Shown here: positions 46,527 to 58,789 of the stretch, in pieces
Position numbering within the stretch: position 1 is the stretch's first letter
Layout of the letters: the number at the start of each line of letters is the position of its first letter
Assembly (NCBI GenBank): GCA_016630905.1
Contig: WBMQ01000003.1
Span: forward strand, 868,001 to 932,000
Direction: 5' to 3'
Length of the DNA: 64,000 nt
From: Capillidium heterosporum
Taxonomy: Eukaryota > Entomophthoromycota > Entomophthoromycetes > Entomophthorales > Capillidiaceae
Translations under genes and position numbers: made by a program
The notes under the pieces: generated by a model
Told to the model about the DNA's origin: nothing
Seen by the model: only the letters and a program-made list of their open reading frames with translations
The model's database searches: none

Positions 46527-48514
46527 TTATTTCTTTAGGCTTCTAAGCTGAAGACAATGTAAGTATAAAGAGTTTGAATTATAGACAAATGCTTTCTACT
46601 CAACCAATAATAGAACTTGATTGCTGCTCTATTTGTTTCTTCAGCTACGCTTTTTGATATCCAATTTACAGTATTCTTAGCATCCTGTAAATAATTTGCT
46701 TACTAACAAATATTGCAGGGTTTGAAGGTTAGCCTGCAATCAGCAATTTGCTTTGGAAATGCTAGATGCTAGGCAAAGTAATTGATATAGGTTTAGTTTA
46801 CAAGAAAGTTGATATACTAAAAGCTTATCGTATTATTAAACACAACATTTAAAGCCTAATGTGTATACTATCAATTATACACCATACAGCGCAAAAATGT
46901 AACGATGCGGTAGAAAGTAATTAGTAAAGTCCTTTTATTAGGTAAACAGCTCTTGTACATACCTAACTTCGACAAAGCCTGAGTTTAACTTGACTATTCG
47001 TTTGTATTTCTTAGGATAAGTTATAGTACTGATATTCACGCTAATACTTTTACTAAGAATTTCGGATATATGAACTTTACTAATATGTGCTGCCTTGATG
47101 AAAGTGGTTGTATTAGAAAAATCAAGTGAAAATTATATAATTAGCCACTGCAGTTAATAAACATGCTACCTTTCTAGCGTGTATCGTTTATACTACTTTA
47201 GTCTACAGCATACTTTTGCTGGAATGAAAGCGTTATGCCATGCCTTATAACCATGTGCTTAAATATAGGCGAAAATACACCCAATTTCCCACTGTCAAAT
47301 ACCTAATTCTCTACCTTTCAACACCGTCATGTAGTGGAGCTAGAGCTTTACATACTGGCCATGTGTATGGAACCTAATATCCGCTTAAGCGTGACCATCA
47401 ATCTAGCGGATCTCAGGTTTATAATTAAGACTGTACGGCCAAACTCTATTTTTCGTGGAGCTCTGCTTAAAAATAGCATTTTCCTATTTTTGTACATTTG
47501 GACTCACAATATTCAATTTTCAACTTGTCCGTAATGTGGGGCTGGGTGATGGATGTGAATAAGGTTCCTCAAGCATAAAAGGCTTGGGGTTTCCAAAGCT
47601 TTAATTAGCCTTTGACTATAATGGCTAGCTAGCAAATCATGGTGTAGTGTTTTGAAGCTGGTTGATCCAGAGTAAAGCTGAAACTATAGTTGCAAAATGC
47701 ATAATTCCATCATATTTACGGCAGTTGATCTACTAATGAGCTGCACTTTCCTCCAATCGAGCCTTTGAATAACTAAGATTTGTTTACAATTAACCAGAAA
47801 TGATGTAAATATTGAGGATATTTGGTGATTTATGATGGAGTTTTCAAACTAATATAATTAAAACGCTTCACAGAAAATATGCGACCAGTTTACAGCTGGG
47901 ACGTTGGGCTTAAATTGGTAAAATGGCACGAAAGGATGTAATGTGGGAGGGTAAAGTATGCCTGTTGCCTTAACTTATAGGACTTCAAGTGCTAGAAGTG
48001 GGAATGGAGGAAGGAGTCCATACCGCAAAAACATTTGGGAAGGCTAACGTCAATACATTTTGTTACTTTTATTAATAAAATTTACCCACCTCCCCTATAC
48101 CGCTCGCTGATAGGCTAGGTTGTAAGTAGCTACTTTTGTAAACAAGCTGCTTTACAGCTTCCGAAAAGTGAACATTCTTATGAGCTGATTCGTTAAGTTT
48201 TAATTAGGCCATTGAAAGGCTTGTTTACAACTCGAAGTTCAGTTCGATTTCAAGCCTGGAAATTTTGTTTTCTCCAACCCCAATTTACAGTCCAAATTTC
48301 AAATGAATTCATGAGTCACCCTGACCTTATTAGGAAATGCAATCCCATATTTAAAGAGGGCTTCAATCCCAAATTTGTTAACTTTTACTTTATGGATTTT
48401 GAATACAAAAGAAGCACCAACCTCCCAACCCAACAACCTACTTCTACCAACCTACGCTATAAAAGGGCCAACACGCCACTCTAGTATCCAACAAAAACTA
48501 AACTTAGATCAAAT
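46527..48514. other. Two-kilobase divergent intergenic region
   Basis: Between the divergent helicase and malonyl-transferase genes. No convincing frame; the plus frames at 47334 and 48212 have no family resemblance. The last 150 bases are GC-richer and include a CTATAAAAGG box at 48457-48466, 49-58 bases upstream of the next ATG. Confidence 0.5.
48457..48466 (+). promoter_or_regulatory. TATA box upstream of MCT1
   Basis: A good TATA consensus (CTATAAAAGG), 49-58 bases before the ATG at 48515, in a typical position for a fungal gene with a short leader. Confidence 0.5.
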
Positions 48515-49753
48515 ATGACTTCCAACGCCCTAAGAAAACCTCTATCCCTTACCCAAAGGCATACTTCGAAAGCTTGCCTGAAACTTACGACGAGGAGTTT
48601 CCAATCGTCGGCGCCAGTCAAAGCTCACATCCCTAGGAGATTTTTGACGAATGAAGCCGGTGTCACCCACAAGACAGCTTTGTTATTCCCAGGTCAGGGG
48701 TCCCAGTTCGTCGGTATGGGTAAGGATTTCTACGACGAGTACAAAGTTGCTCGTGATATCTTCGAGGAGGCCGACGAAGCTTTGAACTGCAAGTTGACCG
48801 AACTTATTTTCAACGGCGATCAGAATGAGCTTACTAAGACTTATAATGCCCAACCAGCTATCCTAGCCACGTCGATCGCCATTCTCCAAGTTCTAAAGAA
48901 AGAGTTCAACTTCGACTTGACGAGCCAAGCGAACTTTGCCCTCGGTCACTCACTGGGAGAATTCACCGCTCTTGTCGCAACCGAATCCCTAGCCTTTTCT
49001 GATGCCATGAAACTGGTAAGGTGTAGAGGCCAGGCGATGCAGGACTGTGTCACTGCTCTCAATAAAGAAACTTTGATGAGCGCCGTACTGCTAAAGAAGG
49101 ACCAGATTCGTAATCTCGAGGATGCCATGGAATACATCAAACTCAAACTTCCCAAGGGTGAAATAGCCGAGGTAGCCAACATCAACTCCAACCTGCAAGC
49201 TGTCATCTCAGGTACGCGCGAAGGAGTCAACTTCGCTTCTCGCGAGCTTAAGGACCAGAAGGTAGCCCTACGAGCCGTCGATCTACCAGTCTCTGCCCCC
49301 TTTCACAGCAGCTTGATGAGCCCAGCCCGTCAGAAGGTATCCGACTTCCTAACTAATATCCACATTGCTTCCCCAAGGATACCTATCGTCTTTAACGTCA
49401 CCGGCAGTACGCTACCCATCAGCTCCAGCCTCAACGACTACTCCGAACTAATAAAAGCCCACATCGTCGAGCAGGTCGACCACACCGTCCAATGGCAAAA
49501 GTCCATCCAATTCTGTAAGGACAACGGCGTCGACCGCTTCATATCGTTCGGTCCTAACAAAGTCCTTGGCAACTTGGCCCGCAAGGACTACCCCTTAGAT
49601 TGGATCCAGTGCCTCACCTCAGTCAAAGATGTCAAATCGGAATTTGGATCCAAAAAAACGATCAGTAGCTTAAGCAAAGGTACACCTAATGAACCCAAAG
49701 TTTCATATTCGGCCGACTCTGGGTACGCTGCACTTTTGACTGCCAACTTGTAA
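48515..49753 (+). CDS. MCT1: Malonyl-CoA:ACP transacylase, mitochondrial
   Basis: Intronless, 412 residues. The first 45 residues are rich in Arg/Ser/Lys without acids (RSFQSSAPVKAHIPRRF), a mitochondrial presequence. The enzyme loads malonyl units onto acyl-carrier protein for type II fatty acid synthesis and thus lipoate. Visible: FPGQGSQFVGMG at the N-lobe, the nucleophile elbow GHSLGE with Ser146, the Arg in RCRGQAMQ, and the catalytic His in SAPFHSSLM; the closing motif SFGPNKVLGNL is also typical. A 40-residue Ser/Lys-rich extension follows the usual end. Length and motif spacing are normal for the fungal family. Confidence 0.95.
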   Translation: MTSNALRKPLSLTQRHTSKACLKLTTRSFQSSAPVKAHIPRRFLTNEAGVTHKTALLFPGQGSQFVGMGKDFYDEYKVARDIFEEADEALNCKLTELIFNGDQNELTKTYNAQPAILATSIAILQVLKKEFNFDLTSQANFALGHSLGEFTALVATESLAFSDAMKLVRCRGQAMQDCVTALNKETLMSAVLLKKDQIRNLEDAMEYIKLKLPKGEIAEVANINSNLQAVISGTREGVNFASRELKDQKVALRAVDLPVSAPFHSSLMSPARQKVSDFLTNIHIASPRIPIVFNVTGSTLPISSSLNDYSELIKAHIVEQVDHTVQWQKSIQFCKDNGVDRFISFGPNKVLGNLARKDYPLDWIQCLTSVKDVKSEFGSKKTISSLSKGTPNEPKVSYSADSGYAALLTANL

Positions 49754-50983
49754 AACTATATCTATATTTATCGTGTCACAATACTATATCTTCTCTTGAA
49801 ATCGCTTATTAAACTGTTCATTCCTTTTTATGTTAAGTTTTAGATATACTGATGTATTATATATTTGTATATTTTAGGCAAGTTGAATTTTCTTTCAATT
49901 ATGTATATCATTTTTACAAAACTTCATTCATCTAGAATTCAAACTCTATCTTTGCACCAATTTCAACAAATTTCTGGTAGTTTCTACTTTAAAACTGAAA
50001 ATTTATATTGTCCATTTTCGAATCTGTTGAATAATTCCCAAATTCCAGTATAAAAGATGTCAACTTGTACCTATTAAGTTAAAAGAAAGAAAGGGTAAAT
50101 AGTTAAAAATAAATAAAGATTTTCTTAAAAATGCGTATATAGGTTGAAGGTTATCAAATTTAGAGAAATATTTGGTGAAGCCTTAAGGAACTATAGCAAT
50201 ATCGAGTCATGTAAAATTTTTTAGTTAAAAGATTGAGTTGGATGTGATGAATTTCAATATTTAGTGAAATACATCTGAGTTTAGTTAGATATAGCAATTA
50301 TAGGATATATGAATGGATTATTGTCTGTCTTGAAATAGTTGATGGTAACAAAGTAAAATTAGAAAAATATATTATATTGATGAAGGTTATTGAAGTGAAT
50401 TTACTAAAGTATACTTTGGGTTGCAGTGCAATTTTCAGTTTATAAATTATATATATAGCCTGGAATCATAGTTCTATTATCTACATTATCTAAAATTTGA
50501 ATCAATTAAGCTGTATATACTTTCGCCATATTTTTATTTCAACCTACCTATGAAAGATTGATAGTAAAAATACTTTGACAAAAATATTAGCTTTATTTTA
50601 TAAATAAAGTTGATACAAATCATCTTTTACAATCGGCAACTTTTTATCAATACATTTAAATTTGAAACTTCTATTTTGACTATATACTTTCAAAATTTTA
50701 AGGTAAGTATAAGTAGAAATGTAAACGTGTAAGCAGAATTACAAATATGGAGGGTTACCATGTGTATACAATAAAAATTATAAAGATATATGTATTAACT
50801 GTATTACAAGCTAAATATCAAATGCTAAAATGGGATATGTAATATTTTATTCTATAGACATATATGCGATCGAAATGTACAAGGTAGAATTGGAAATCTA
50901 TTCTAATTAAATACCAAGAACATAGGCATGTTAAAATATGATATGGAGTTACTATAGTAAAAATATCAAAGGGTTATGAAGCC
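49754..50983. other. AT-rich 3' flank of tyrosinase A
   Basis: No gene. Bases about 50150-50680 resemble 53180-53700 in the same order, and about 50700-50980 resemble 54680-54970, so this is the duplicated flank of the tyrosinase unit. Confidence 0.6.
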
Positions 50984-53060
50984 TTAGATCGCAAGCTTAT
51001 TCAGCAAATGGGCAACTGGATTTAACTTTTTGATAAGCTGATCCATCTTGACCTGGCTGGCCTCAAATTTGCGTACTTTTTGGGGATCCAAGTTGTTCAT
51101 CCGAATCCATTTGTCCGGTGCCGGTACAAACTTCGGTTCATTTGCATTATTGGTTACATCAATATCAATTATGCCTACCTTATCAGCCAAACCCTGTAAC
51201 TTTGTGATAGCTTGATCAAAAGTCATCCCCTGCGTTAATTTGACCAATATATCCTTGGGGGCTAAGTCATTGGCAACTAAATCCCGAGCAACTATGGTGT
51301 TGGTACGTACTGGATTGATCTTTCTTGGATAAGTTGGGTAATTGTAACAGTAGTAGTCGGATTTATAGTTAAAGGTGGAACTAACAATGTCTGAGTAGCC
51401 ATATAACTTGTCATTTGGACTTACAGTCATATCTTGCTCCTCACCATCATATTTGTTGGCGTTTCCACTCTTGTCTTGCCATTTGGCCCATAATAAATCA
51501 ATAAAAGCATGATGCAAAAAGAAAATGGGATCATTAGGTGAGGTATAGTCACCAAAGTCGGAGTCTTGACCAATCGTATAGTGGGGCGCTCCATGGTCCA
51601 TTTCCAGTTTGTCGGCGAACTTGGAAAAACTGGCCTCATTGCTGTTGAGTTGGAGGGTATAAGTTGAGGTGAATTTACTCAAAGTATCACCTTTATTGTA
51701 CTTTCGTCTCAACATATGGCGATCGCTATAGATGAGTTGGGTGTTGTTGAAGGGTCCATTGTCCAAGATGAAGTTCTTGTTACGATTACCGTTACCACCC
51801 ATGTAGGCTGGAGTTAAAACTGGGCTTCGATGTGGGTAGTCACTGTCCTGGGACCAGTCCCAGTAAGGTAAGTTAACACTTGGATCTACTTTCTGTAGTT
51901 CCAATTCGTACACCTTGATGAACTTGCGATGCCAGGGTAGGAAAGCGGGACACCCGTGGATCTGTTTTTCGGCGTTGCCACCATCGTTGTGCATCTTGGC
52001 AAAGTTCTCCCAGATGCTTCTGGTGTTGTTACTGGTACGTTTGTTCAAAGTTAAAACTGCTTTGATGTACCGGTTGTACTCATCGTTACTAAGTTCTCGG
52101 ATTTCCTTGCGCATCTTTGGTGAAGTGCAAGCCCCCTCCAAGCCAGTGATGAGGGCTAAGGCTGTCAACGTCAAGTGTATAAATCTCATACTAATCTATT
52201 TTGAAGTATATAAAAACTTTGACAGTTCGACTTCACTTTTATAGGTGCTACCATCCGAATTACAATGTTGGTTTCGCCCAGTTATATTTGTTTTCGTGTT
52301 ACCATGGTGCTATTTTAAGTATATTGATTCTATCTGCATAAACCTTATCGTCCACTAATTAAAATCTTTGGTAGCTGTTGTTCATGATGTTGTTAACCAT
52401 TAATCTATATAGTGCCATATAATAGGCTGAAATTATATATGCCATTATGTTTTTTGATTGTCGACTAATAATTGGTAGAGCTATGCAAATGAACCTTAAC
52501 AAACTCACCTTATGCTTACCAAGAATTTGTATTCTAAAAGATGTAGGACTACGACAGCATCCGTCCGAAGCTAAAATTTACTTTATCAAGTACCTGAATC
52601 CCTCCATAATACGGATGTCCTTCTATTAATAGCTATTTGATCAAGCCTCCCAATACCACCTATGAAACCGATATAAGTCCTACCATAGTAAGTAGGTCGC
52701 CATTCAGAATTGCAAAGTTTTATCGTACCAAGTGCAGTAGTGAAAATTTCACAGTATTTTCGAACTTAGTTGTATTCGATATTTAGTAACTTCTAGATAC
52801 CTTTCCATTAGGATCCATCCATCCATGCCTTGGGTTTTCTTTAGAAAAAAATTGACATCAGTTGTTTAGAAATGTAGGTTTATCTGCTATTAAAGAGCTT
52901 GATTGCGGGGATAGGGATTTAAAATAGATTTAAGCTACAGATATATATATATTTAAATATTGGCATTAAAGGATGTATTACAGCAATAATAAGTTATAGA
53001 AGGAATACCTGAGTGAATTTGGCGATGATAGTAAAAAGGCTCAATTTCTTTTTTAACCCT
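50150..53060. repeat. Tyrosinase segmental duplication, unit A
   Basis: Diverged direct repeat of unit B (about 53180-57060). Besides the genes, both flanks match by eye: 3' flank (for example TATATGCGATCGAAATGTAC at 50862 against TATATGCAGTCGAAATATAC at 54832), far 3' flank (GTTAAAAGATTGAGTTGG near 50224 and 53260) and about 0.85 kb of 5' flank (TATAATAGGCTGAA near 52418 and 56421). The start codons are 3999 bases apart. Confidence 0.75.
50984..52189 (-). CDS. Secreted tyrosinase A
   Basis: Intronless, 401 residues. A clean signal peptide (residues 1-20, hydrophobic core ending LEGA) suggests secretion. The type 3 copper centre is complete: CuA histidines H67, H78 and H87 (KMHNDGG, HGCPAFLPWHRKF), then PYWDWSQDSDYP; CuB HGAPH and, after DFGDYTSPNDPIFFL, the HHAFIDLLW pair. 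It oxidises monophenols and o-diphenols to quinones for melanin or cell-wall cross-linking. The C-terminal region (Tyr/Pro-rich YNYPTYPR, then two helices) probably caps the site in the pro-form. It is about four-fifths identical by eye to tyrosinase B, its tandem copy. Confidence 0.95.
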   Translation of the reverse strand: MRFIHLTLTALALITGLEGACTSPKMRKEIRELSNDEYNRYIKAVLTLNKRTSNNTRSIWENFAKMHNDGGNAEKQIHGCPAFLPWHRKFIKVYELELQKVDPSVNLPYWDWSQDSDYPHRSPVLTPAYMGGNGNRNKNFILDNGPFNNTQLIYSDRHMLRRKYNKGDTLSKFTSTYTLQLNSNEASFSKFADKLEMDHGAPHYTIGQDSDFGDYTSPNDPIFFLHHAFIDLLWAKWQDKSGNANKYDGEEQDMTVSPNDKLYGYSDIVSSTFNYKSDYYCYNYPTYPRKINPVRTNTIVARDLVANDLAPKDILVKLTQGMTFDQAITKLQGLADKVGIIDIDVTNNANEPKFVPAPDKWIRMNNLDPQKVRKFEASQVKMDQLIKKLNPVAHLLNKLAI

Positions 53061-54973
53061 CATACTACGAATTGAGCCCACATACATTCAAGTTAGAAAA
53101 TTTGATATTCATAGCCAAAAAATGAATTTGAATGGTTAAGAGTTAATAAATGCTTATTTGAAAGTAGGCACGTAAGTTGTAAGCTACAGAGTTTAAAGAG
53201 AAATGCCTTTGAAACTTTGAAAAATTATAGTTATGCTAAGCTACTTATGATTTTTATAGTTAAAAGATTGAGTTGGGTATAACGTATTTCAAATACTTAG
53301 TATACTATACCTAAATTTAATTATATTTATATTTATCAGATGAATGAATGAATATTCGATTTACTAAGATATACCTTAAGACATGATTACTATTATCGAA
53401 GTAAAGCTAAAGATAAAGTTTGTATGTTAAAGCAAATCCTTGATTTTGATTTAATACACTGTATTTTGGGATGTAGTGCAATCTTTAGTCTATTGTATAT
53501 ACAGAGCTATATGTCAAAATCGCATTTAATCCATTTTATATAATATTTGAGTCGATTGAGAAGCAACTACTTCCGTTGTATCCTTATTTCAATCTATATT
53601 CAGAGGCTCAACGTCATAAAATATATCCAATGTAATCTATTGGTATCTTTCTACAATCGATAACGGTACAAAGTACCATTCAATATTGACAAAATTTTGC
53701 AATTATATCCCTTTGGATTTGAATTCTAGAGTAGAACTGCTGACTTGTAAATATCAACTCGTGAATTAGGATTCAAATTAATCGATTATATCTTTTGTAT
53801 TTTTTAAGTGCTGAAACTCTTGTGGGTAATGTCCTATGTTTACCTTCACGAGTCGCCGATTTTAATCAACTTTCAGTGAAATTATAATACAGCCAGCTTT
53901 CGAAAGAACATCTCGGATGGTCCAAATCACCAAAGTTGTTTGTATGGATGCTTAGTAACCAGCTACATAAGGTTTTAAGGTTGGATAAATATACTCCTAA
54001 ATATAAAGTAGGAATTTCGAAATTAAACAGAGCTTAAGAATAAGAGCAAATAGTCACCTCAAATCATTGTGTTGGATAGAAAGGATAGTCTTTAGAATAT
54101 AAGTATTATATATTGTTACTGTATGTTACAGCCTCCTAATGTATAATAAGCATTGAAAACTTCCAATTTTATAATGTGGTAGTTGATGTCAAACCTATAA
54201 ACTATGTACCTACATTTGTATCCAAAGCAATATTGATTAGCTTGTACCATATTTTGACTGTAGAATGCAAGCATATAGTTTACCATGCGATACCTCTTAT
54301 ACTTTATTGTCCAGTCTTTTGTAGTTTAATTGGGACAGTATCCACCGTTTGGAAGATTTTGGATTAACACCTTTTAGACTTTTAAGGATTAGGCCATTTA
54401 TAGTTTGAAAAATATTTTTAAACATATATATTTCCTAGATGTTCCTTATTTTTTAATAATATATGTAATTAAAAAGCAGGCTGTTAAATATAGATGGCTG
54501 TAATATTTGTTTGGGTAAATTTATATATGTATTAAAACTTTTAGACACGACTAAAACTTACTGCTTAAATTTCAACTAATTTAAATTAGAATACTTAAAT
54601 CTGAAAATAATAGGCTATAAATAATTTTAGAATATCTATGGATATAATTCAATTATAGGCAATCCTGATGCTAAATATTTGGCATATAGATATAATAATT
54701 TGAATTTTTACAAAATGTCTGAGTGGAAAACACTTAAAAGCTGCTTCCAAAGGTTTTCAATTCATATGGGGATTATAGTTTTGAAGACAAATAAATTAAA
54801 TGTGATAAAGGAGTTCTTTATTGAAAAGTCATATATGCAGTCGAAATATACAAAAAGTAATGTAGTGTTGGAAATCCATCCCAACTGGATGCCATTTCGT
54901 AGTAGAGGTAAAAATAGACACGCTAAGATATAATACAGAATTTCTATAGTAGAGGCCTCAAAAAATTGAAGTT
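52190..54973. other. Gene-poor region between the two tyrosinase genes
   Basis: Holds the 5' flank of A (to about 53060), the copied far-3' flank (53180-53700), an unmatched stretch of about 0.95 kb (53720-54680) and the 3' flank of B. ATG frames at 52447 and 54679 and a non-ATG frame at 54176 show no family. Confidence 0.55.
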
Positions 54974-57060
54974 CTAGATCGTAAGTTTGTCCAACAAATG
55001 GGCAACTGGATTCAATTTTTTCACCAGCTGTCTCACTTTGATCTGATCGGCCTCCAACTTGCGTACATTTTGGGGATCCAAGTTGTTGGCTTCGATCCAT
55101 CGATCGGGTGCTGGTACAAACTTAGGTTCATCTGCATCCTTGGCTGTATCGGTATCAAGCTGGTTTTTGATGCCTGCCTTGTCGGCCAAGCCCTGTAACT
55201 TTGTGATAGCTTGATCAAAAGTCATTCCCTGTGTCAATTTGACCAATATATCCTTGGGAGCTAAGCCATTGGCAACTAAATCCCGAGCAACTATGGTGTT
55301 GGTACGTACTGGATTGATATTTCTTGGATAAATTGGGTAATTGTAACAGTAGTAGTCGGACTTGTAGTCAAAGGTGGAACTGACAATGTCTGAGTAGCCA
55401 TACAAATTGTCATTTGGGCTTACAGTCATACGTTGGCGCTCGCCATCGTATTTGTTGGCATTTCCACTCTTATCCTGCCATTTAGCCCATACCAAATCAA
55501 TAAAGGCATGATGCAAAAAGAAAATGGGATCGTTAGGTGAAGTGAAAACGCCAAAATCAAAGTTGCTGCCGATTTTGTAGTGGGGCATACCGTGTACTGT
55601 CTCCAACTTGTCAGCAAAGTAGGAGAATTTAGCTTCATTGCTGATGAGTTGAATATCGTAAGTTGAAGCGAACTCACTTAGAGTACTACCTTGGTCGTAA
55701 CTGCGACTCAGCGTATGGCGGTTGCTATAAATGAGTTGGGTGTTGTTGAAGGGTCCATTGTCCAAGATATAGTTCTTGTTGCGATTGCCGTTACCACCCA
55801 TGTACTGCGGTTTCAATACAGGACTACGATCGGGGTAGTCACTGTCCTGAGACCAGTCCCAGTAAGGTAAGTTAACACTTGGATCTACTTTCTGTAGTTC
55901 CAATTCGTACACCTTGATGAACTTGCGGTGCCAGGGTAAGAAGGCTGGGCAACCGTGAATACGACGGCTGACGCTGGCACCGTCGTTGTGAGTCTTGGCA
56001 AAGTTCTCCCAGATGCTTCTGGTGTTGCTACTGGTACGTTTGTTCAAAGTCAAGACCGCCCTGATGTACCGGTTGTACTCATCGTTACTAAGTTCTCGGA
56101 TTTCTTTACGAATCTTTGGAGATGCACAGGCCCCCTCCAAGCCGGTGATGAGGGCCAAAGTTGTCAACGTCAGCTGTAAAAGCTTCATATGATAGTATAT
56201 TGGATTGTGCCTTAAATTGTGACAGCCCGATCCTTATTTTTATAGTAGATGTTACCATCCTAATTACAAGGTTGGTTTCATCTAGTTGAATTTGTTCTCT
56301 GTGTTACCCTTGCAACTATTTTTAAGCTTACCTATTTTACTTGCATAAAACCGACTGTCTAATTTAAAGTTTTGGTGGCGGTCCTTTGTACTTTTGCTAA
56401 CCCTCAACCTAAATACTTTTATATAATAGGCTGAAGCAGTACATTTTATTACGTCTTTAGGTTACCGGATAATAGTTAGTAGAGGTATGCAAGTTAGCCA
56501 GTGACCAGTCTAACTCAGCTATGCTTACCAGAAGGCTATTTTTTAGAAAATATAGGATGTGTAGAGCACCCACCAGAAACTAAGACCTACCATATCAAGT
56601 GTTGAAAACTCCTTTACTATGTAAATATCCTTCAACTGGCAGCATTTGATAAAGCCTCCGAATCTCACTGATGAAGTCAAGCTGAGACATAGCGTAGCAG
56701 GTACGTCCCCGTTTGGAATTACAAAGCTTGGCTATACTGAGTGCAATGGTAAAAGATTATACATGATTTACGAACATACGGTACTTAGCCCCTTCAACAC
56801 CTAGGCATCTTTCAATTAGGAACCTTCCACCCAAGACTTTCTTTGCAAAGCTTTGATATCGGAAGTCGGGAAAAGTGGGTGGAGCTGTCATCAGGAGTTC
56901 ATTAGCAAGGATTTAATTGATAAAAATAGATTTAAGCTACACATACACCTATTTTTAAACACTGGCATCAGAAAATGGATGTTGGTAGAGGTAAGCTGTA
57001 GACGAAGTACCTGAGCGCATTTTGCGATAGTAGCAAAAAAGTTCAGCTTTTTTTAAATTG
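53180..57060. repeat. Tyrosinase segmental duplication, unit B
   Basis: Partner of unit A. Relative to A it carries an additional stretch of about 0.95 kb (about 53720-54680) between the far and near 3' flank blocks. Its 5' flank parallels A to about 57060 (AAAAAAGTTCAGC against AAAAGGCTCAATT). Confidence 0.7.
54974..56188 (-). CDS. Secreted tyrosinase B
   Basis: Intronless, 404 residues, tandem paralogue of tyrosinase A, starting 3999 bases away in the same orientation. The signal peptide ends LEGA. All copper ligands are kept: CuA in KTHNDGA, HGCPAFLPWHRKF, and CuB HGMPHYKIG and LHHAFIDLVW. Differences cluster in loops (VSRRI for AEKQI, SNFDFGVF for QDSDFGDY) and in a three-residue insertion near the C-terminus (IKNQLDTDTAKDADEP). 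Retained function in both copies suggests dosage or tissue-stage specialisation. Same predicted role: extracellular phenol oxidation. Confidence 0.95.
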   Translation of the reverse strand: MKLLQLTLTTLALITGLEGACASPKIRKEIRELSNDEYNRYIRAVLTLNKRTSSNTRSIWENFAKTHNDGASVSRRIHGCPAFLPWHRKFIKVYELELQKVDPSVNLPYWDWSQDSDYPDRSPVLKPQYMGGNGNRNKNYILDNGPFNNTQLIYSNRHTLSRSYDQGSTLSEFASTYDIQLISNEAKFSYFADKLETVHGMPHYKIGSNFDFGVFTSPNDPIFFLHHAFIDLVWAKWQDKSGNANKYDGERQRMTVSPNDNLYGYSDIVSSTFDYKSDYYCYNYPIYPRNINPVRTNTIVARDLVANGLAPKDILVKLTQGMTFDQAITKLQGLADKAGIKNQLDTDTAKDADEPKFVPAPDRWIEANNLDPQNVRKLEADQIKVRQLVKKLNPVAHLLDKLTI

Positions 57061-58789
57061 TTTTTAGTTATATATACTTTGATCTATAAACAAATAAGAC
57101 TAAACCAGACATCTACGTATAAGTATGTGCATGGTGAGAGTTGATCAATGTTGACAGGAGATTCAAAACCATTAGGTAAGCTACACTTTTAGGACCCCTT
57201 TTCAAATGCAGGATAATAAGGGTTTCGAATCTTGTATAGTGACAGGATGGGTTTGTACTTTCAAGGCCAAGTTCACACACCATCCATTCTGCAGATATTC
57301 TTTAGGTTTCAAGTCGCAGTTGTTAAAAATAAGGTAGTATAAGTTTATAGCTATAATTAGCACACTTGTATATTATATTTTCACTTGGATCTCCTAATCA
57401 ACTCATTTCAACTTGAGTCAATTTAGCTGGCTTTCAAAATAAGTGAACTATTAGTATCGATGTGTAAATTCTTTGGAAATTTTATTCAACTTTAATGAAA
57501 TAAATCAGTAAGGACTAGTTTTACCATGAAATACTATCAGCTCCTTTTATAAATCTATGCCAATATTTTATAAAAATATATTATTGAATAATAATTTCTT
57601 TGTACTAACAAATTATATCATCAAAGTAACAATCGCTAATAAACTTTGGGCATTTTGAAATTCACATACTATCAATTGATTTTCTAACATCAAATATATC
57701 ACTCTTCAGATCTGAATGAGTATCCTTTATCTTTATATAAATTGTATAGATAGATAGCTGGATAAAACTATAGCTTGTATAGGTTGGTGAAAACAAATTT
57801 ATTAGGGATAGCTACCACTTAAATATACCTTTATGTTGAGTTAACAACTATTGTAGAAATCTACAGAAAAGATAACTAGTCGAATAACAACCTAATACTT
57901 TGATGTAATATACCTAACACATATGAGCACAGTTATATATTAAATTTGGTATAAGAGGCCTGAGGTAATATTTGTACAATAAAGTAGACTTCGGCGTCGA
58001 ACTGTTACAAATAACAGGCTGGTTCATCAAATGAAAGCAACGATATTGATAATGAGCCCAAAGATACAAAATATGCCAATAGTACAAATATTCTTGAATG
58101 CATTGAAACGCTTTTATATTGAAAGGGTATTGGAATTGGAAGTTTTCAACTACAAACTGACCTTCGACTCTAACTACTCCTCGCTGTAACTCGACAAGAA
58201 ATACAGCTGAAGACTGGCTATAGCATTAAATATGAACGCCAGTATAACATTTAATACATCCTACACAACTTAGCATTTCTAAGAATGGACTGATGACTAC
58301 CGTCTTAAATTGAAGTGTGGATTTGGACAAGGTTGTAAGCCGTACATCCATTAATAGGTAAAAGCAATTTACTTATATTAATCAGAAACATTATAAAGGC
58401 TAAAATTGTACTTTTCATATTTATTACTGCTATAATTCAGTGATAAAATGTAGTTGTTTATAGATTTTTATATATAGCTTATTAAATATCTTTAAGATGC
58501 TAGTAGCTTAAACGGCATATGGGTAATCAATCTACTCTACGTTTTTGACTACGATCTCTCGTATACCTGTTAAATACTCATTGAAAACCACTTTAGTAAA
58601 GCACACCTTTTCTATTTAAAAGTCCCTAATGAAGAACAGCATCCTTTGGCATAACTACCAAGGTAAGCTTAAAATAAGCAAACTGAAATCATAATTTTCG
58701 GAGCCGAAAGAAGGGTATATGAGGCATATAGTGAACATGAAATTGAAAACTGGCTAAATAAGTATACAATAAAACTATTGAATTTGGTT
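56189..58789. other. AT-rich region upstream of tyrosinase B, with a decayed frame
   Basis: The first 0.9 kb mirrors the 5' flank of A. At about 58010-58350 (plus) a coding-like but stop-broken sequence reads SSNESNDIDNEPKDTKYANS, then VLELEVFNYKLTFDSNYSSL, then EWTDDYRLKLKCGFGQGC; it looks like another decayed gene of unknown family. Otherwise nothing. Confidence 0.4.

Noticed and set aside
47658-47670. CTGGTTGATCC, like the 5' end of 18S rRNA
   Set aside because: Only about a dozen bases match and the following sequence is unrelated; a chance match.
54679-54933. Plus frame of 84 codons starting inside the 3' flank of tyrosinase B
   Set aside because: It lies in the duplicated AT-rich 3' flank, and the matching flank of copy A has no such frame.
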